Of a stretch of 64,000 nucleotides of DNA, positions 42,616-52,048 are shown one piece after another. Positions within the stretch are counted from its first letter, which is position 1. Every line of letters begins with the position of its first letter. The stretch spans positions 123,212 to 187,211 of the forward strand of contig CANNBS010000006.1 in assembly GCA_947502925.1 (NCBI GenBank), written 5' to 3'. This DNA is from an uncultured Marinicella sp. (GTDB taxonomy: Bacteria; Pseudomonadota; Gammaproteobacteria; Xanthomonadales; Marinicellaceae). The position numbers and the translations under genes were made by a program. The notes below the pieces were generated by a model. That model was given only the letters and a program-made list of their open reading frames with translations. It was not told the DNA's origin and searched no databases.

Positions 42616-43662
42616 ATGATTAATGCAGAACAATTAAAGGACTATTTCCCATTTAATAAAATCAATCCGGATTTTTACTCCCTGCTGTTAACACAATTTC
42701 ACCCGTTTGAAGCCCGTAAAGGCGATGTCATTTCTGAAAACGGCCAAGCCTTAAACCAAACCCTGTATTTAACCCGCGGCGTGGTTTACATCACCACTGA
42801 ATCGGGCCGTGAAAAAACCCTTAAGTCGAAAAGCCTGTCTGCTAAATACCCCATCATCGATGCCCAAAAGAGCACCGGCGCACGCATTCAGGCGGCCTCG
42901 AAAGAGGTGACCGGCTTTGCCATTAATGCCCGTTTACTGGAACACTTTCAGGTCTGGAATCGCTGCCATTCTGAGGCCCCCTTAGACAGCCCCTTAAGAA
43001 ACCACAAGGATTATCAATGGGTATTAGGCTTATTAAATAGCCGTACCGTACAAATGATTCCACAAGGCAATGTCGCTGAGCTGTTTTCGGTGCTGGAACG
43101 TGTCGAAGTGCGTCAGGACGATGAATTGATGAGTGAAGGCGAAGCCGGAGACTTTTGCTATATTATTGTCGAGGGTGAAGCCGGCGTTTTTAAATGCCAG
43201 AGCGAAGGTGAACAGCAGGTGGCCACCTTAAGCAACGGTGATTTATTTGGTGAATCGGCGCTGGTCTCCAATGAACCCCGCGACGCCAGTGTTCGCATGT
43301 TATCTCACGGCATATTAATGCGCTTACCCGGTGAAGTCTTTCGAAAATTACTCAAAGCCCATGTGGTGCGGTGGATTACGGCAGAAAAAGCCTTACAAAA
43401 AATTGCCAATGGCGCCACCTTAATCGATGTCCGTGAAGCGGAAGAATATCAGCAACTGGGTATCAAAGGCAGCCTGAATATCCCGCTGCCTGAATTGCGC
43501 CAGCGCAGCCGACAACTGAATCCAGATGCACCCATTATAACCGGCAGCAACATGGGCTCTCGCTGTGCGGCAGCCGCTTATACTCTGGCCAATATGGGTT
43601 TTGATGTGTACGCTTTACAAGGCGGCATCAGTGGCCTGATGCGCCATTTAGAACGCGCCTGA
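42616..43662 (+). CDS. cyclic nucleotide-binding / rhodanese-like fusion protein
   Basis: A 348-residue cytoplasmic protein with three parts. The first is a degenerate cyclic-nucleotide-binding-like barrel (about 10-110). The second is a good cNMP-binding domain (about 150-255) with the phosphate cassette FGESALVSNEPRDASV (E213, R222). The third is a C-terminal rhodanese domain (about 258-345; LIDVREAEEYQQLGIKGSLNIP). The rhodanese active-site loop reads S311-NMG-SRC, so serine replaces the catalytic cysteine and the domain is probably not a sulfurtransferase. A regulatory role is inferred. It is divergent from ampG and 184 nt upstream of prpB. Confidence 0.8.
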   Translation: MINAEQLKDYFPFNKINPDFYSLLLTQFHPFEARKGDVISENGQALNQTLYLTRGVVYITTESGREKTLKSKSLSAKYPIIDAQKSTGARIQAASKEVTGFAINARLLEHFQVWNRCHSEAPLDSPLRNHKDYQWVLGLLNSRTVQMIPQGNVAELFSVLERVEVRQDDELMSEGEAGDFCYIIVEGEAGVFKCQSEGEQQVATLSNGDLFGESALVSNEPRDASVRMLSHGILMRLPGEVFRKLLKAHVVRWITAEKALQKIANGATLIDVREAEEYQQLGIKGSLNIPLPELRQRSRQLNPDAPIITGSNMGSRCAAAAYTLANMGFDVYALQGGISGLMRHLERA

Positions 43663-43846
43663 TAAGCCTTTACCTGCTTAACTGCGGTGGCTATTTGGGG
43701 TCTTTTCTGGTACAATCCCGTTCCCTAAAAACAATCACTAAGACAGGTTTTAAACGTGGTTAAAACGGGTGTAACAACATCAGCCACGTATTCTCATTCG
43801 ACTGCAGCACACCACACCCGGGCTGTAAACAGCAAAGCCAAACACT

Positions 43847-44734
43847 ATGACACAAACAATCACCAGCCCCGGACTTAAATTCCGCCGGGCCGTGGAACAT
43901 AACGAGCCTCTAAAAGTGGTCGGAACCATCAACGCCTACGCCGCCCGCATGGCCAAAGCCATCGGCCATCAGGCCATTTATTTATCCGGCGGTGGCGTGG
44001 CTGCCAATTCTTTGGGAATGCCGGACTTAGGTATTTCGTCCCTGGAAGACGTGCTGATTGATGTACGCAGGATTACCGATGTCTGTGATTTACCACTGTT
44101 GATTGATGTCGATACCGGTTGGGGCGGGGCCTTTAACATTGCCCGCACCACCCGCTCAGTGATTAAAGCCGGTGCCGCCGCCATGCACATTGAAGACCAG
44201 GTGTCACAAAAACGATGTGGTCATCGGCCGAATAAAGAAGTGGTCTCCAAACAGGAAATGGTGGACCGCATCAAAGCCGCTGTCGATGCCCGTACCGATG
44301 AAAATTTTGTCATCATGGCGCGCACTGATGCGCTGGCCATTGAAGGTGAAGACGCTGCCATTGAACGAGCCATCGCCTGTGTTGAAGCCGGTGCCGACAT
44401 GATTTTCCCGGAGGCCATGAAGACCCTGGAACAATACAAACGCTTTAGAGCCGCTGTTAAGGTGCCAATTCTGGCCAACATCACCGAATTTGGCCACACG
44501 CCATTATTCACCTGCGATGAACTGGCGGCCCATGATGTGGACATCGTTTTATACTGCTGCGGTGCTTATCGCGCCATGAACAAAGCCGCAGAAACCGTCT
44601 ATAAAGCCTTACTGGAACAAGGCCATCAAAAAGATGTACTGGACATTATGCAAACCAGAGAGCAGCTGTACGATTATCTGGATTATCACAGCTATGAACA
44701 GAAATTAGATCAATTATTCTCGGAGGACAAATAA
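43847..44734 (+). CDS. prpB: 2-methylisocitrate lyase
   Basis: A 295-residue cytoplasmic enzyme cleaving 2-methylisocitrate to pyruvate and succinate in the methylcitrate cycle (propionyl-CoA disposal). It has the catalytic KRCGH (122-126, C124), the metal-binding DVDTGWG (87-93) and HIEDQV. prpC follows after 1 nt. No acnD/prpF or prpR gene is adjacent. Confidence 0.95.
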   Translation: MTQTITSPGLKFRRAVEHNEPLKVVGTINAYAARMAKAIGHQAIYLSGGGVAANSLGMPDLGISSLEDVLIDVRRITDVCDLPLLIDVDTGWGGAFNIARTTRSVIKAGAAAMHIEDQVSQKRCGHRPNKEVVSKQEMVDRIKAAVDARTDENFVIMARTDALAIEGEDAAIERAIACVEAGADMIFPEAMKTLEQYKRFRAAVKVPILANITEFGHTPLFTCDELAAHDVDIVLYCCGAYRAMNKAAETVYKALLEQGHQKDVLDIMQTREQLYDYLDYHSYEQKLDQLFSEDK

Positions 44735-44735
44735 C

Positions 44736-45863
44736 ATGGGAAATGCAAAAAAAGCCGGCGGTGCCGGATTACGCGGCCAGGTGGCCGGCCAGACTGCTTT
44801 ATGTACCGTTGGTAAACAAGGCACCGGCCTGACTTACCGTGGTTATGATGTGGATGATCTCGCCACCAATGCCAGCTTCTACGAAGTCGCACATCTGATT
44901 ATTCATGGACACCTGCCTAATCAAAGTGAACTGGATGCCTATAAAAAGAAAATCAACGGCTTACGTGAATTACCTGATGCCGTGAAAAAAACCCTGGAAC
45001 TGATTCCCGCTGACGCCCATCCGATGGATGTGATGCGCACCGGTACATCTATGCTGGGAAACCTGGAAACTGAAACTGATTTTGACCAACAACGCGATAA
45101 AGCCGATCGCCTGGTCGCCACCCTGCCGGGTATGATTTGTTACTGGTACCAGTTTGCCACCAACGGCAAACGCATTGACACGGCATCGAATATTGACGGC
45201 GTCGGCGCACATTTCTTAGAAATGCTTCACGGTAAAGCCCCCAGCGATTTACACGCCCGGGTCATGGATGTATCCTTAATTCTATACGCTGAGCATGAGT
45301 TCAATGCTTCGACCTTTACCGGTCGTGTGGTGGCCTCGACTTTATCTGACATTCATTCCTGCGTAACAGCTTCCATCGGCGCACTGCGCGGGCATTTACA
45401 TGGCGGTGCTAACGAAGCGGCCATGGAAATGATTTCACAATGGTCATCACCGGAAGAAGCCACCGCCGCCATTGATGAGATGCTGAAAAACAAAACCCTG
45501 ATTATGGGCTTTGGTCATGCAGTTTACACCGAATTTGATCCACGTAACGACATCATTAAAAAATGGTCAGAAAAACTGGCCAAAGAAACCGGTGATGAAA
45601 CACTGTATGAAGTCAGCTGCGCGGTTGAGCAAAAAATGTGGGACGAGAAAAAACTGTTCCCCAACGCCGATTTCTTCCACGCCTCAGCCTATCATTTCAT
45701 GGGCATCCCAACGGAATTATTTACACCCATATTCGTCATGTCACGGATCACCGGCTGGACCGCACATGTTTTCGAACAACGCGAAAACAACCGCATTATC
45801 CGCCCCAACGCCGACTACACCGGCCCCGAAGCGCGCAAAGTTGAGCCCATTGAAAACAGATAA
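44736..45863 (+). CDS. prpC: 2-methylcitrate synthase
   Basis: A 375-residue citrate-synthase-fold enzyme condensing propionyl-CoA with oxaloacetate. The active-site histidines lie in LHGGANEAAM and GFGHAVY, and the acid in NADFFHAS. The start GGAGLRGQVAGQTALCTVG is typical of PrpC rather than GltA. It forms a two-gene operon with prpB, closed by a strong terminator. Confidence 0.95.
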   Translation: MGNAKKAGGAGLRGQVAGQTALCTVGKQGTGLTYRGYDVDDLATNASFYEVAHLIIHGHLPNQSELDAYKKKINGLRELPDAVKKTLELIPADAHPMDVMRTGTSMLGNLETETDFDQQRDKADRLVATLPGMICYWYQFATNGKRIDTASNIDGVGAHFLEMLHGKAPSDLHARVMDVSLILYAEHEFNASTFTGRVVASTLSDIHSCVTASIGALRGHLHGGANEAAMEMISQWSSPEEATAAIDEMLKNKTLIMGFGHAVYTEFDPRNDIIKKWSEKLAKETGDETLYEVSCAVEQKMWDEKKLFPNADFFHASAYHFMGIPTELFTPIFVMSRITGWTAHVFEQRENNRIIRPNADYTGPEARKVEPIENR

Positions 45864-45881
45864 ATACATTCCGCTTCACAC

Positions 45882-45912
45882 AAAAAAAGCAGCTTAAATC
45901 GCTGCTTTTTTT
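45882..45912. terminator. bidirectional terminator between prpC and the Pmp3 gene
   Basis: A 12-bp perfect stem (AAAAAAAGCAGC / GCTGCTTTTTTT) with a 7-nt loop. A/T runs on both sides serve the two convergent units. Confidence 0.88.
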
Positions 45913-45931
45913 GTATTCATTATAAAACTAT

Positions 45932-46090
45932 TTACTTCTTACCAATCACATAAGCCGCATGCACCACACCGGGAATATAACCCAAAATAGTCAGTAAAAT
46001 ATTCAGCCAGAACTGGCCGCCTATACCCACTTGTAAAAACACGCCCAAAGGCGGTATTAACAGTGAAAATAAAATTCTAAAAAAGTCCAT
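45932..46090 (-). CDS. YqaE/Pmp3-family small membrane protein
   Basis: A 52-residue protein from ATG 46090 (MDFFRILFSLLIPPLGVFLQ), with a perfect AGGAGG ribosome site 4 nt upstream; upstream codons are not needed. It has two hydrophobic segments joined by a short loop and the family LGYIPGVVHAAYVI end. Known members are stress-induced plasma-membrane proteolipids; the precise bacterial role is unclear. Confidence 0.88.
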   Translation of the reverse strand: MDFFRILFSLLIPPLGVFLQVGIGGQFWLNILLTILGYIPGVVHAAYVIGKK

Positions 46091-46123
46091 ATAGCCTCCT
46101 ATGTTATTGATTGTTATAAAAAT

Positions 46124-46129
46124 ATTATA
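46124..46129 (-). promoter_or_regulatory. candidate -10 box for the Pmp3 gene
   Basis: A perfect TATAAT on the minus strand, 34 nt upstream of the start codon. No convincing -35 is seen, so an alternative sigma factor or activator may be used. Confidence 0.35.
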
Positions 46130-46251
46130 CATAGCAAAGCTTAAATTGATGTTATATCGGTGTTAACCTAGCATTTATTCACAATCCAACCCCATCTACG
46201 GCTGTTCTATTCAAATGGGTAAATACAACTCGATAAACTCATGAACACACC

Positions 46252-47571
46252 TCACTTATTTTTCTTCCGCGCTTTACGATTTTTAGCCCCGCCGGCACGG
46301 CTGCTGATGGATTTTCGTGATTTTCTTTTGGGTTTCGTCGCTTTATTTGCCTTGCTTGGTTTTTGTTTTTGAGACGACTGTTTGTTTTTTTTGGGCTTGG
46401 GTTGATGAATATTTGTTTCACGAATGGTATCGGCTTCTGTCAATTCAAAACCGCGTTTATACACACGCGGAATGGCTTCACCGATTAAGCGTTCAATACG
46501 CTGTAAGGCGCGGGCTTCTTGTGGACAGACAAAAGAAATTGCCTGCCCCGATTTACCGGCGCGACCGGTGCGACCGACGCGATGCACATAGTCTTCAGGC
46601 AGATGGGGCAGATTGTAATTCAGTACGTAATCCAGATCTTCAATATCCAAGCCCCGCGCCGCCACTTCAGTACTGATTAGAACCTGAACCTTGGCCGATT
46701 TAAAATCAGCCAAAGCACGGCGACGTTGTCCCTGACGGGTATCGCCATGACACAAGGCCACCGGCACATCGGTTTTCTTAAGTCGTTCCAGTAAATGCTC
46801 GGCCTGCTTTTTTGTACCGGTAAAGACCAGAATCTGGAACCAGTTATGCTCATCCAATAACGCCATAAACAAATCCAGCTTGCGGTCTTCACTCACCGGA
46901 TAAATCACATGCTCGACGGTTTCAGCGGTGATGTTGGCTTTGCTGATGCGAACATCTGCCGGGTTTTTTAAGATTTTATGCGCCAGTTCATTCAAAGCCG
47001 GTGTAATGGTCGCCGACACCAGCAGTGTTTGTCGATTCTTAGCAGTTTGATTTAACAGTCGCTCGGCATCTTCTATAAAACCCATGTCCAACAGACGATC
47101 GGCTTCATCCAGAACCACCACTGACACTTCGGATAAATCCACATGATTGGCTTGGGTATGCGCCAGTAAACGCCCAGGCGTGGCAATTAAAATATCCAGA
47201 CCCTGACGCAATTTGGGCACCTGCCCGTCTACATTGACACCGCCATAAATAGACGCCATCTTAATGTCCAGGTTTTGCCCATACCGGCTGATGGCAACTT
47301 CCAGTTGCTCCGCCAGTTCACGGGTCGGCGTTAATATTAACACCCGTACCTTGCCCGCAGCCACCGTTCTGGGTTTATCAATGAACTGCTGCAAAATCGG
47401 CAACGCAAAAGCCGCCGTTTTCCCGGTTCCGGTCTGGGCATTAACCAGCGCATCCTGACCACGACGCACCGCCGGAATCGCCTGCGCCTGTATCGGCGTT
47501 GTCTCATCATAACCGCAGTTTTCAATGGCTTTTTGTAATTTAGGGGCTAAGCCCAGTGAATCAAACTTCAT
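46252..47571 (-). CDS. rhlE: DEAD-box RNA helicase RhlE-like
   Basis: A 439-residue cytoplasmic ATP-dependent RNA helicase. It has a Q motif (TTPIQAQAIPAV), motif I AQTGTGKT (45-52), DEAD (155-158), SAT (186-188) and motif VI HRVGRTGRAGKSG. A lysine-rich tail (about 390-439) probably binds RNA. Members act in ribosome assembly and mRNA decay. The assignment to RhlE rather than another bacterial DEAD family is by overall pattern. Confidence 0.88.
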   Translation of the reverse strand: MKFDSLGLAPKLQKAIENCGYDETTPIQAQAIPAVRRGQDALVNAQTGTGKTAAFALPILQQFIDKPRTVAAGKVRVLILTPTRELAEQLEVAISRYGQNLDIKMASIYGGVNVDGQVPKLRQGLDILIATPGRLLAHTQANHVDLSEVSVVVLDEADRLLDMGFIEDAERLLNQTAKNRQTLLVSATITPALNELAHKILKNPADVRISKANITAETVEHVIYPVSEDRKLDLFMALLDEHNWFQILVFTGTKKQAEHLLERLKKTDVPVALCHGDTRQGQRRRALADFKSAKVQVLISTEVAARGLDIEDLDYVLNYNLPHLPEDYVHRVGRTGRAGKSGQAISFVCPQEARALQRIERLIGEAIPRVYKRGFELTEADTIRETNIHQPKPKKNKQSSQKQKPSKANKATKPKRKSRKSISSRAGGAKNRKARKKNK

Positions 47572-47691
47572 GGTATATCCTTTTTAATCTATCAAGGTTT
47601 TAACTTGTGTAATCAGCGCGCACTATACAGCACTGATGGTTATTTTAACGAAAAAATGTATGTTTCTAACACAAATTTACAATATAGAACC

Positions 47692-47711
47692 GTGCCGGCG
47701 AAGGCCGGCAC
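47692..47711. repeat. REP-like GC-rich hairpin
   Basis: A perfect 8-bp stem GTGCCGGC / GCCGGCAC with loop GAAG in the 213-nt gap between the rhlE start and the cytochrome gene end. It resembles short intergenic hairpins repeated in many proteobacteria and could end the cytochrome transcript. No other copy was found in the window. Confidence 0.55.
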
Positions 47712-47784
47712 CCAGCGTCTTTAAGGATATTCAACCTAAAATACAGGAGTCAAAAATGAATTGAGCCAATCAAAAGTGATTAAA

Positions 47785-48210
47785 TCACTCAAAACCATCT
47801 TTAAAAATCAGTATCTGATTAATCCAGTCACGAATCAGGGCCTGGTCAGCCAGTCTTAAAGGTGGCGCTTCTCGGGGCATACGGTTTCCGGAAAGTTGAC
47901 CATTGCAGTTAATCTTAAAGAACAGATAGCTCATGCTGACTGTGCCGGGTTCAACGCGATTCAATTCAGGAAACTGAAAACTGGGTACCGCCACAATATC
48001 CTGTGCGCCATGAGTTAAATCCATAAAGGCAATCGGATCCGGCGGACCGTGACAGGTGGTGCAATTCGCCTCAAAAATGGGCTGAATGTCTGTGCTCATA
48101 TCCACAGCCGGCGTTTCTGCAATGGTACTTAAATCATCACAACCGCTGAGACCGGCAAAGACCGAATCATTAAACAATAAACAGAATAGTATCAGTCCAA
48201 CCGTTCGCAT
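47785..48210 (-). CDS. secreted single-haem cytochrome-like protein with C-terminal IFKDGFE
   Basis: A 141-residue protein with a signal peptide (MRTVGLILFCLLFNDSVFA), one haem-c site CTTCH (50-54) and a possible distal methionine (M111 in NRMP). It ends exactly in IFKDGFE, a motif also seen near the N termini of two other secreted proteins in this window. The start overlaps the DUF1501 stop by 1 nt, so the three-gene unit 51281 to 47785 is co-translated. The redox partner is unknown. Confidence 0.75.
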   Translation of the reverse strand: MRTVGLILFCLLFNDSVFAGLSGCDDLSTIAETPAVDMSTDIQPIFEANCTTCHGPPDPIAFMDLTHGAQDIVAVPSFQFPELNRVEPGTVSMSYLFFKINCNGQLSGNRMPREAPPLRLADQALIRDWINQILIFKDGFE

Positions 48211-49595
48211 CAGACACTATTCATAAAGCCCAGATCATTGGTATTAAATCGACCAATATTGGGCAAGATATCCGGTACCTGACTAACATCCACCCCAAAC
48301 CACTGTGCCAGCGTGGCGGCATATTCATCCACAGCTATAGTTGGGATGCAGCGACCGTGATCGCTCACAGAATCAAGACTGCCCGGTTCGATGATTGGCA
48401 TATCACCATAAAAGTCCCCGCCGTTAACCGCACCACCCATGACAAGATGACTGGCACCCCAGCCATGATCAGAGCCCTGACCATTGGACACCCAGGTACG
48501 GGAGAAATCTGACGCGGTAAATAAAGTCACCTGATCTTCCATGCCCAGTTCAGCCATGGCCGCTTGAAAAGCACTGAGCGCGCCATCAATATTGCCCATG
48601 CCGATACCATGATCATTCAGGTGATTATCATGGTTATCAAAACCGCCCAAACGACAGAAAAAGACCTGCCGGTTCATACTTAAATCAGCCTGCACCGAAA
48701 TCATGCGCGCCACCATTTCCAGCTGTTCGGACAAGGTATTCCAGCCATCCTGTTGCGGAAACGGCGTGCTTATGGGGTTGGCATTGGCCAAAGCCGAGGT
48801 TATCACCCCATCCAGATCCAAAGACCGCCTGAAAATATCCGCATAGCCTTGTTTAAACAAATGACTCTGTGGTTCATCGATTAATTGATTAATGGCCGCC
48901 AGACGTGCAGGTCCCGCACCCCATTGCACATCATTTAAACTTAAACTGCCCTGGTTGGTCATGTGGTATTGATTAATCGATTCTCCCACCTGCAGTTGAT
49001 TGCTGCCGGACAAAGAAATGTTCATGGACAGATCATGGGCATTATTCACCGTGTTATGTAACAAATCGGCAATCCGGCCGGTCCAGCCGGATAACGAAGC
49101 TTGGTCTGCCACGGACGTTTGCCATTGAATTTGCTGATCAGAGTGTGAAAATAAATTTGGTGGAACCGGCACCGAGCCGTTGTTATATTGGGCTTGATTA
49201 ATGGGATATGCCAGTGAACCGACGTTACTGACCACAGCCACCTTATTCTGGTTAAATAAGGCCTGTAAGCCGGTTAAATTTGGGTGCAAACCCCAATCAC
49301 GGCCACCGTTATTCACTGGTGAAATCGGTAATAAAGTGTTTAGATCCAGCGCTAAATCACCGCGCACCTGAGCATAGGCATTGTGTTCACTGGTACCGCG
49401 CGGCACCACCATATTGGCCGAATCATTACCACCATCCAAGAACACACAGACCAAAGCCTTATAACCGGTACCACGAATACCTGAATTGTTTAATGACGCG
49501 GCCTGAGCTAATTGCAACAGTCCACCTGCAGACAATAAGCCACCGGTGGCTAAAGCGGTGCCTAGGGATTGTTTTAAAAAATCTCTTCTATTCAT
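48210..49595 (-). CDS. DUF1501 protein with Tat signal
   Basis: A 461-residue protein beginning MNRRDFLKQSLG (twin-arginine signal, RR at 3-4), followed by the DUF1501 core (ALVCVFLDGGNDSANMVVPR). The family is sulfatase/alkaline-phosphatase-like by fold, with unknown substrate, and is usually encoded next to a DUF1800 gene, as here. The 9-nt gap to DUF1800 and 1-nt overlap with the cytochrome gene indicate one operon. Confidence 0.88.
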   Translation of the reverse strand: MNRRDFLKQSLGTALATGGLLSAGGLLQLAQAASLNNSGIRGTGYKALVCVFLDGGNDSANMVVPRGTSEHNAYAQVRGDLALDLNTLLPISPVNNGGRDWGLHPNLTGLQALFNQNKVAVVSNVGSLAYPINQAQYNNGSVPVPPNLFSHSDQQIQWQTSVADQASLSGWTGRIADLLHNTVNNAHDLSMNISLSGSNQLQVGESINQYHMTNQGSLSLNDVQWGAGPARLAAINQLIDEPQSHLFKQGYADIFRRSLDLDGVITSALANANPISTPFPQQDGWNTLSEQLEMVARMISVQADLSMNRQVFFCRLGGFDNHDNHLNDHGIGMGNIDGALSAFQAAMAELGMEDQVTLFTASDFSRTWVSNGQGSDHGWGASHLVMGGAVNGGDFYGDMPIIEPGSLDSVSDHGRCIPTIAVDEYAATLAQWFGVDVSQVPDILPNIGRFNTNDLGFMNSV

Positions 49596-49604
49596 GCTTT
49601 CCTC

Positions 49605-51281
49605 CTAACGCTGCACCACAAAATCCGGTGACAGCACCAGAACATAAATTAAGGACGCCAATCGATCAATCGGCGGCTCTCCACTGATGCTATTTAATAA
49701 ATCCAAAGCCGTGGTTCGGGTATGTGCCGGCATCTGACCAGAAAACAGCAATAAATCTAAATGATCCAGTAAGGCTGCCGGGTTATCAATAAGACCGAGT
49801 TCTCTTTGCAACTGCAAACGCGGCATATTGTCATTCCAGTGATTGGCCAAATGATGCCCTCGGTTAATGGCCTCGTTCATTTCATTGGCGACACTGATTA
49901 CCGTAGTTTCACTGGTGATCTGAAATTCCGGTGACACCAGACCCTGATCGCGCACCGGGCCGGGTAACTGATAGCCCGGTTTAAAGAAATTGAATACCGA
50001 CGGTGAACCCAAGGGCCGTTGTAAATAACCAAACTCAGGGTTCCAGTTACCATAACGGCCTGTTGGACTGCGCGCTTCAAAAGCCCGCAGAAGATTTAAG
50101 TACCGCAATAAAGGTTCTTTTAATTTACCGTAAGCCGGATCGCTTAAATAACTTGCATTGCGGGCCTCATCATCGGTTAATATGGCACGCATAACCGCTG
50201 CCAGATCACCACGAACTCCGGCACCATTGTCCGCAAAAACACCCGCCACCCGTTGCACATAAGCCGGCGATGGATTACTGGTGACAAAGCGCTGAATCAG
50301 TTGTTTGGAGATAAAGGGCGGTACATTCGGGTGGTTGAAAATATTATCCAGTGCTGCAGTGAGATCCTGATAAGCGGTTTGTCCAGGTGGAATATGAGCA
50401 CCGTTGAGCAGGGTTTTGGCATCAGTGTCATGATAGTTCTCAAATGGTTCCATCGGCAAATAGGGATCCACAGTCGGCTCAGTGGGATTACACCAGGTCC
50501 AGTTTGTTTCAGGACAACCGGCGTAATTCCAACCGGTAAATACCCGGGCGAAGTTTTCAATGGTACTCTGGTCATAGGTTGGGATGGGGTTATCATCGAT
50601 GTCCAGAATCTCCGTGCCATCCATATTTAACTGATGCAGGCCGATGGAGAATAATTGCAATACTTCGCGGGCATAATTCTCATCCGGTTGCGTACCCGCG
50701 TCAGGGTCGGCTTTGGCATTTTTAAACATCCCCAGATAATGACCCATCATGGTATTCAAAGTGACATCTTCCAGTAAATCACGATAATTGCCAAAGGCAT
50801 TGAGCGCCAGCATATCGTAGTACTTCGCCAGGCCCATCACTTCATTGCCTAAACTGGCCGCATCAGACACCACAAAAATTTCAGACAAGGCAAAAGCCAT
50901 GCGCTGGCGCAATTGATCCGGGGCTTCTGCTGAATTTAAAAACCAAGATTCCATCCGGGAGTTCTGGTACAGTGGCTGGTCTGGATTGGCTAAAATAGCC
51001 TGCATGCAAGGTTCCTGCAAGGTGGCCGGTGTGTTGATTTGCTCTGATAACCAGTTATCGACACCCAGGGCTTGTACGCGTCGAATTTCAGAAAGCTTCG
51101 CACCGTAGGTCGCCTGATATAACAAACGACTGGCATCATTTGCATTCAAGACAGGACTGTTCGGGGCAGCCGGGAACAGACTTTCGACCCCTGATTTAAA
51201 GATGTGGTCAGACGTACAATAAGCCGCTACACTGTGCCCCCAAATCAAACCCAACAATAAACAAAACAACCGTAAAAACAT
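49605..51281 (-). CDS. DUF1800 secreted protein
   Basis: A 558-residue protein with a signal peptide (MFLRLFCLLLGLIWGHSVAA), then IFKSGVE (27-33), then the DUF1800 domain (DASRLLYQATYGAKLSEIRRV ... ENYAREVLQLFSIG ... FARVFTGWNY). The function of the family is unknown. It is the first gene of the unit with DUF1501 and the single-haem protein; GAGG lies just before the ATG. Confidence 0.88.
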   Translation of the reverse strand: MFLRLFCLLLGLIWGHSVAAYCTSDHIFKSGVESLFPAAPNSPVLNANDASRLLYQATYGAKLSEIRRVQALGVDNWLSEQINTPATLQEPCMQAILANPDQPLYQNSRMESWFLNSAEAPDQLRQRMAFALSEIFVVSDAASLGNEVMGLAKYYDMLALNAFGNYRDLLEDVTLNTMMGHYLGMFKNAKADPDAGTQPDENYAREVLQLFSIGLHQLNMDGTEILDIDDNPIPTYDQSTIENFARVFTGWNYAGCPETNWTWCNPTEPTVDPYLPMEPFENYHDTDAKTLLNGAHIPPGQTAYQDLTAALDNIFNHPNVPPFISKQLIQRFVTSNPSPAYVQRVAGVFADNGAGVRGDLAAVMRAILTDDEARNASYLSDPAYGKLKEPLLRYLNLLRAFEARSPTGRYGNWNPEFGYLQRPLGSPSVFNFFKPGYQLPGPVRDQGLVSPEFQITSETTVISVANEMNEAINRGHHLANHWNDNMPRLQLQRELGLIDNPAALLDHLDLLLFSGQMPAHTRTTALDLLNSISGEPPIDRLASLIYVLVLSPDFVVQR

Positions 51282-51450
51282 AAGACCTCATGCCGCTGGA
51301 AAACGATAACATGATTTATCATAATTTTTTTACGCCGGTCATTTTGTGATTTTTATCGCATTTGGCCCATATTTCTGATTAACGGTCTAATCCAGTGATT
51401 AAACGGTCATAAATTTGATAACGCTAATTTTGAATTACAGTGCACCATCG

Positions 51451-51483
51451 AATAAAAAGCGGCTTTAATCGCCGCTTTTTATT
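51451..51483. terminator. terminator after the 51501 gene
   Basis: A perfect 13-bp stem (AATAAAAAGCGGC / GCCGCTTTTTATT) with a 7-nt loop in the 219-nt gap between the small secreted-protein gene and DUF1800. It closes the minus-strand unit upstream. I see no clear promoter in the remaining gap. Confidence 0.85.
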
Positions 51484-51500
51484 ATTGTATGATGAACTTA

Positions 51501-51941
51501 TTACTCAGCCAAAACGGTAAACCCTAAATTAAAGGCAGGATCATTGGCCGTATCAGCACTGATTTTTATACCGGCCGCTTGATTGGCTTTGGCCATAATA
51601 CCTGGACTGTATAATGTTGAATTTTGTCTGTTCAATATTTCGGTTTCGATCATAAAGTGATGATCTTCAGTTTGAGACGCAGATACTTTAAATTTAACCG
51701 TGTACCTATCCAATTGAACTTCCTGCCATTCGTCCTGTTGAACAATGAGTTGCTTTTTTGTGCTTGAAGTCTCACTTAAACCCGAAAATTGTTCAGTCAC
51801 TTCAAAGGCCACCTCGACCACCACTTCTTCATCAATCAGCTTCGCGTGATCTGCTTTATCTTGATTAGCCATGGCAAAGAACGATAAAGGTATTAACGTC
51901 ATTAAGCACAGTAAGACTTTTAAATAATTATTATTTTTCAT
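51501..51941 (-). CDS. small secreted protein of unknown function
   Basis: A 146-residue protein with a signal peptide (MKNNNYLKVLLCLMTLIPLSFFA...AMA) and a mature part of about 120 residues. That part is rich in beta-prone segments and ends in FNLGFTVLAE. It has no cysteine in the mature part and no motif I recognise. It is a single gene with its own terminator. Confidence 0.6.
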   Translation of the reverse strand: MKNNNYLKVLLCLMTLIPLSFFAMANQDKADHAKLIDEEVVVEVAFEVTEQFSGLSETSSTKKQLIVQQDEWQEVQLDRYTVKFKVSASQTEDHHFMIETEILNRQNSTLYSPGIMAKANQAAGIKISADTANDPAFNLGFTVLAE

Positions 51942-52048
51942 ACTTTTTTTGGTTGGTATTTAGCTTGGTTCAGGTCTTGGACAAGTTTTTGCCGACTAAA
52001 ATTCAAACTATATTCAATCACATCCTAATCCGAACCATCTGTAGATAA

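Noticed and set aside
43663..43846. A PrpR-type or sigma-54 site upstream of prpB
   Set aside because: Only a loose ACGTGG/CCACGT repeat is visible; no GG-N10-GC promoter could be placed confidently.
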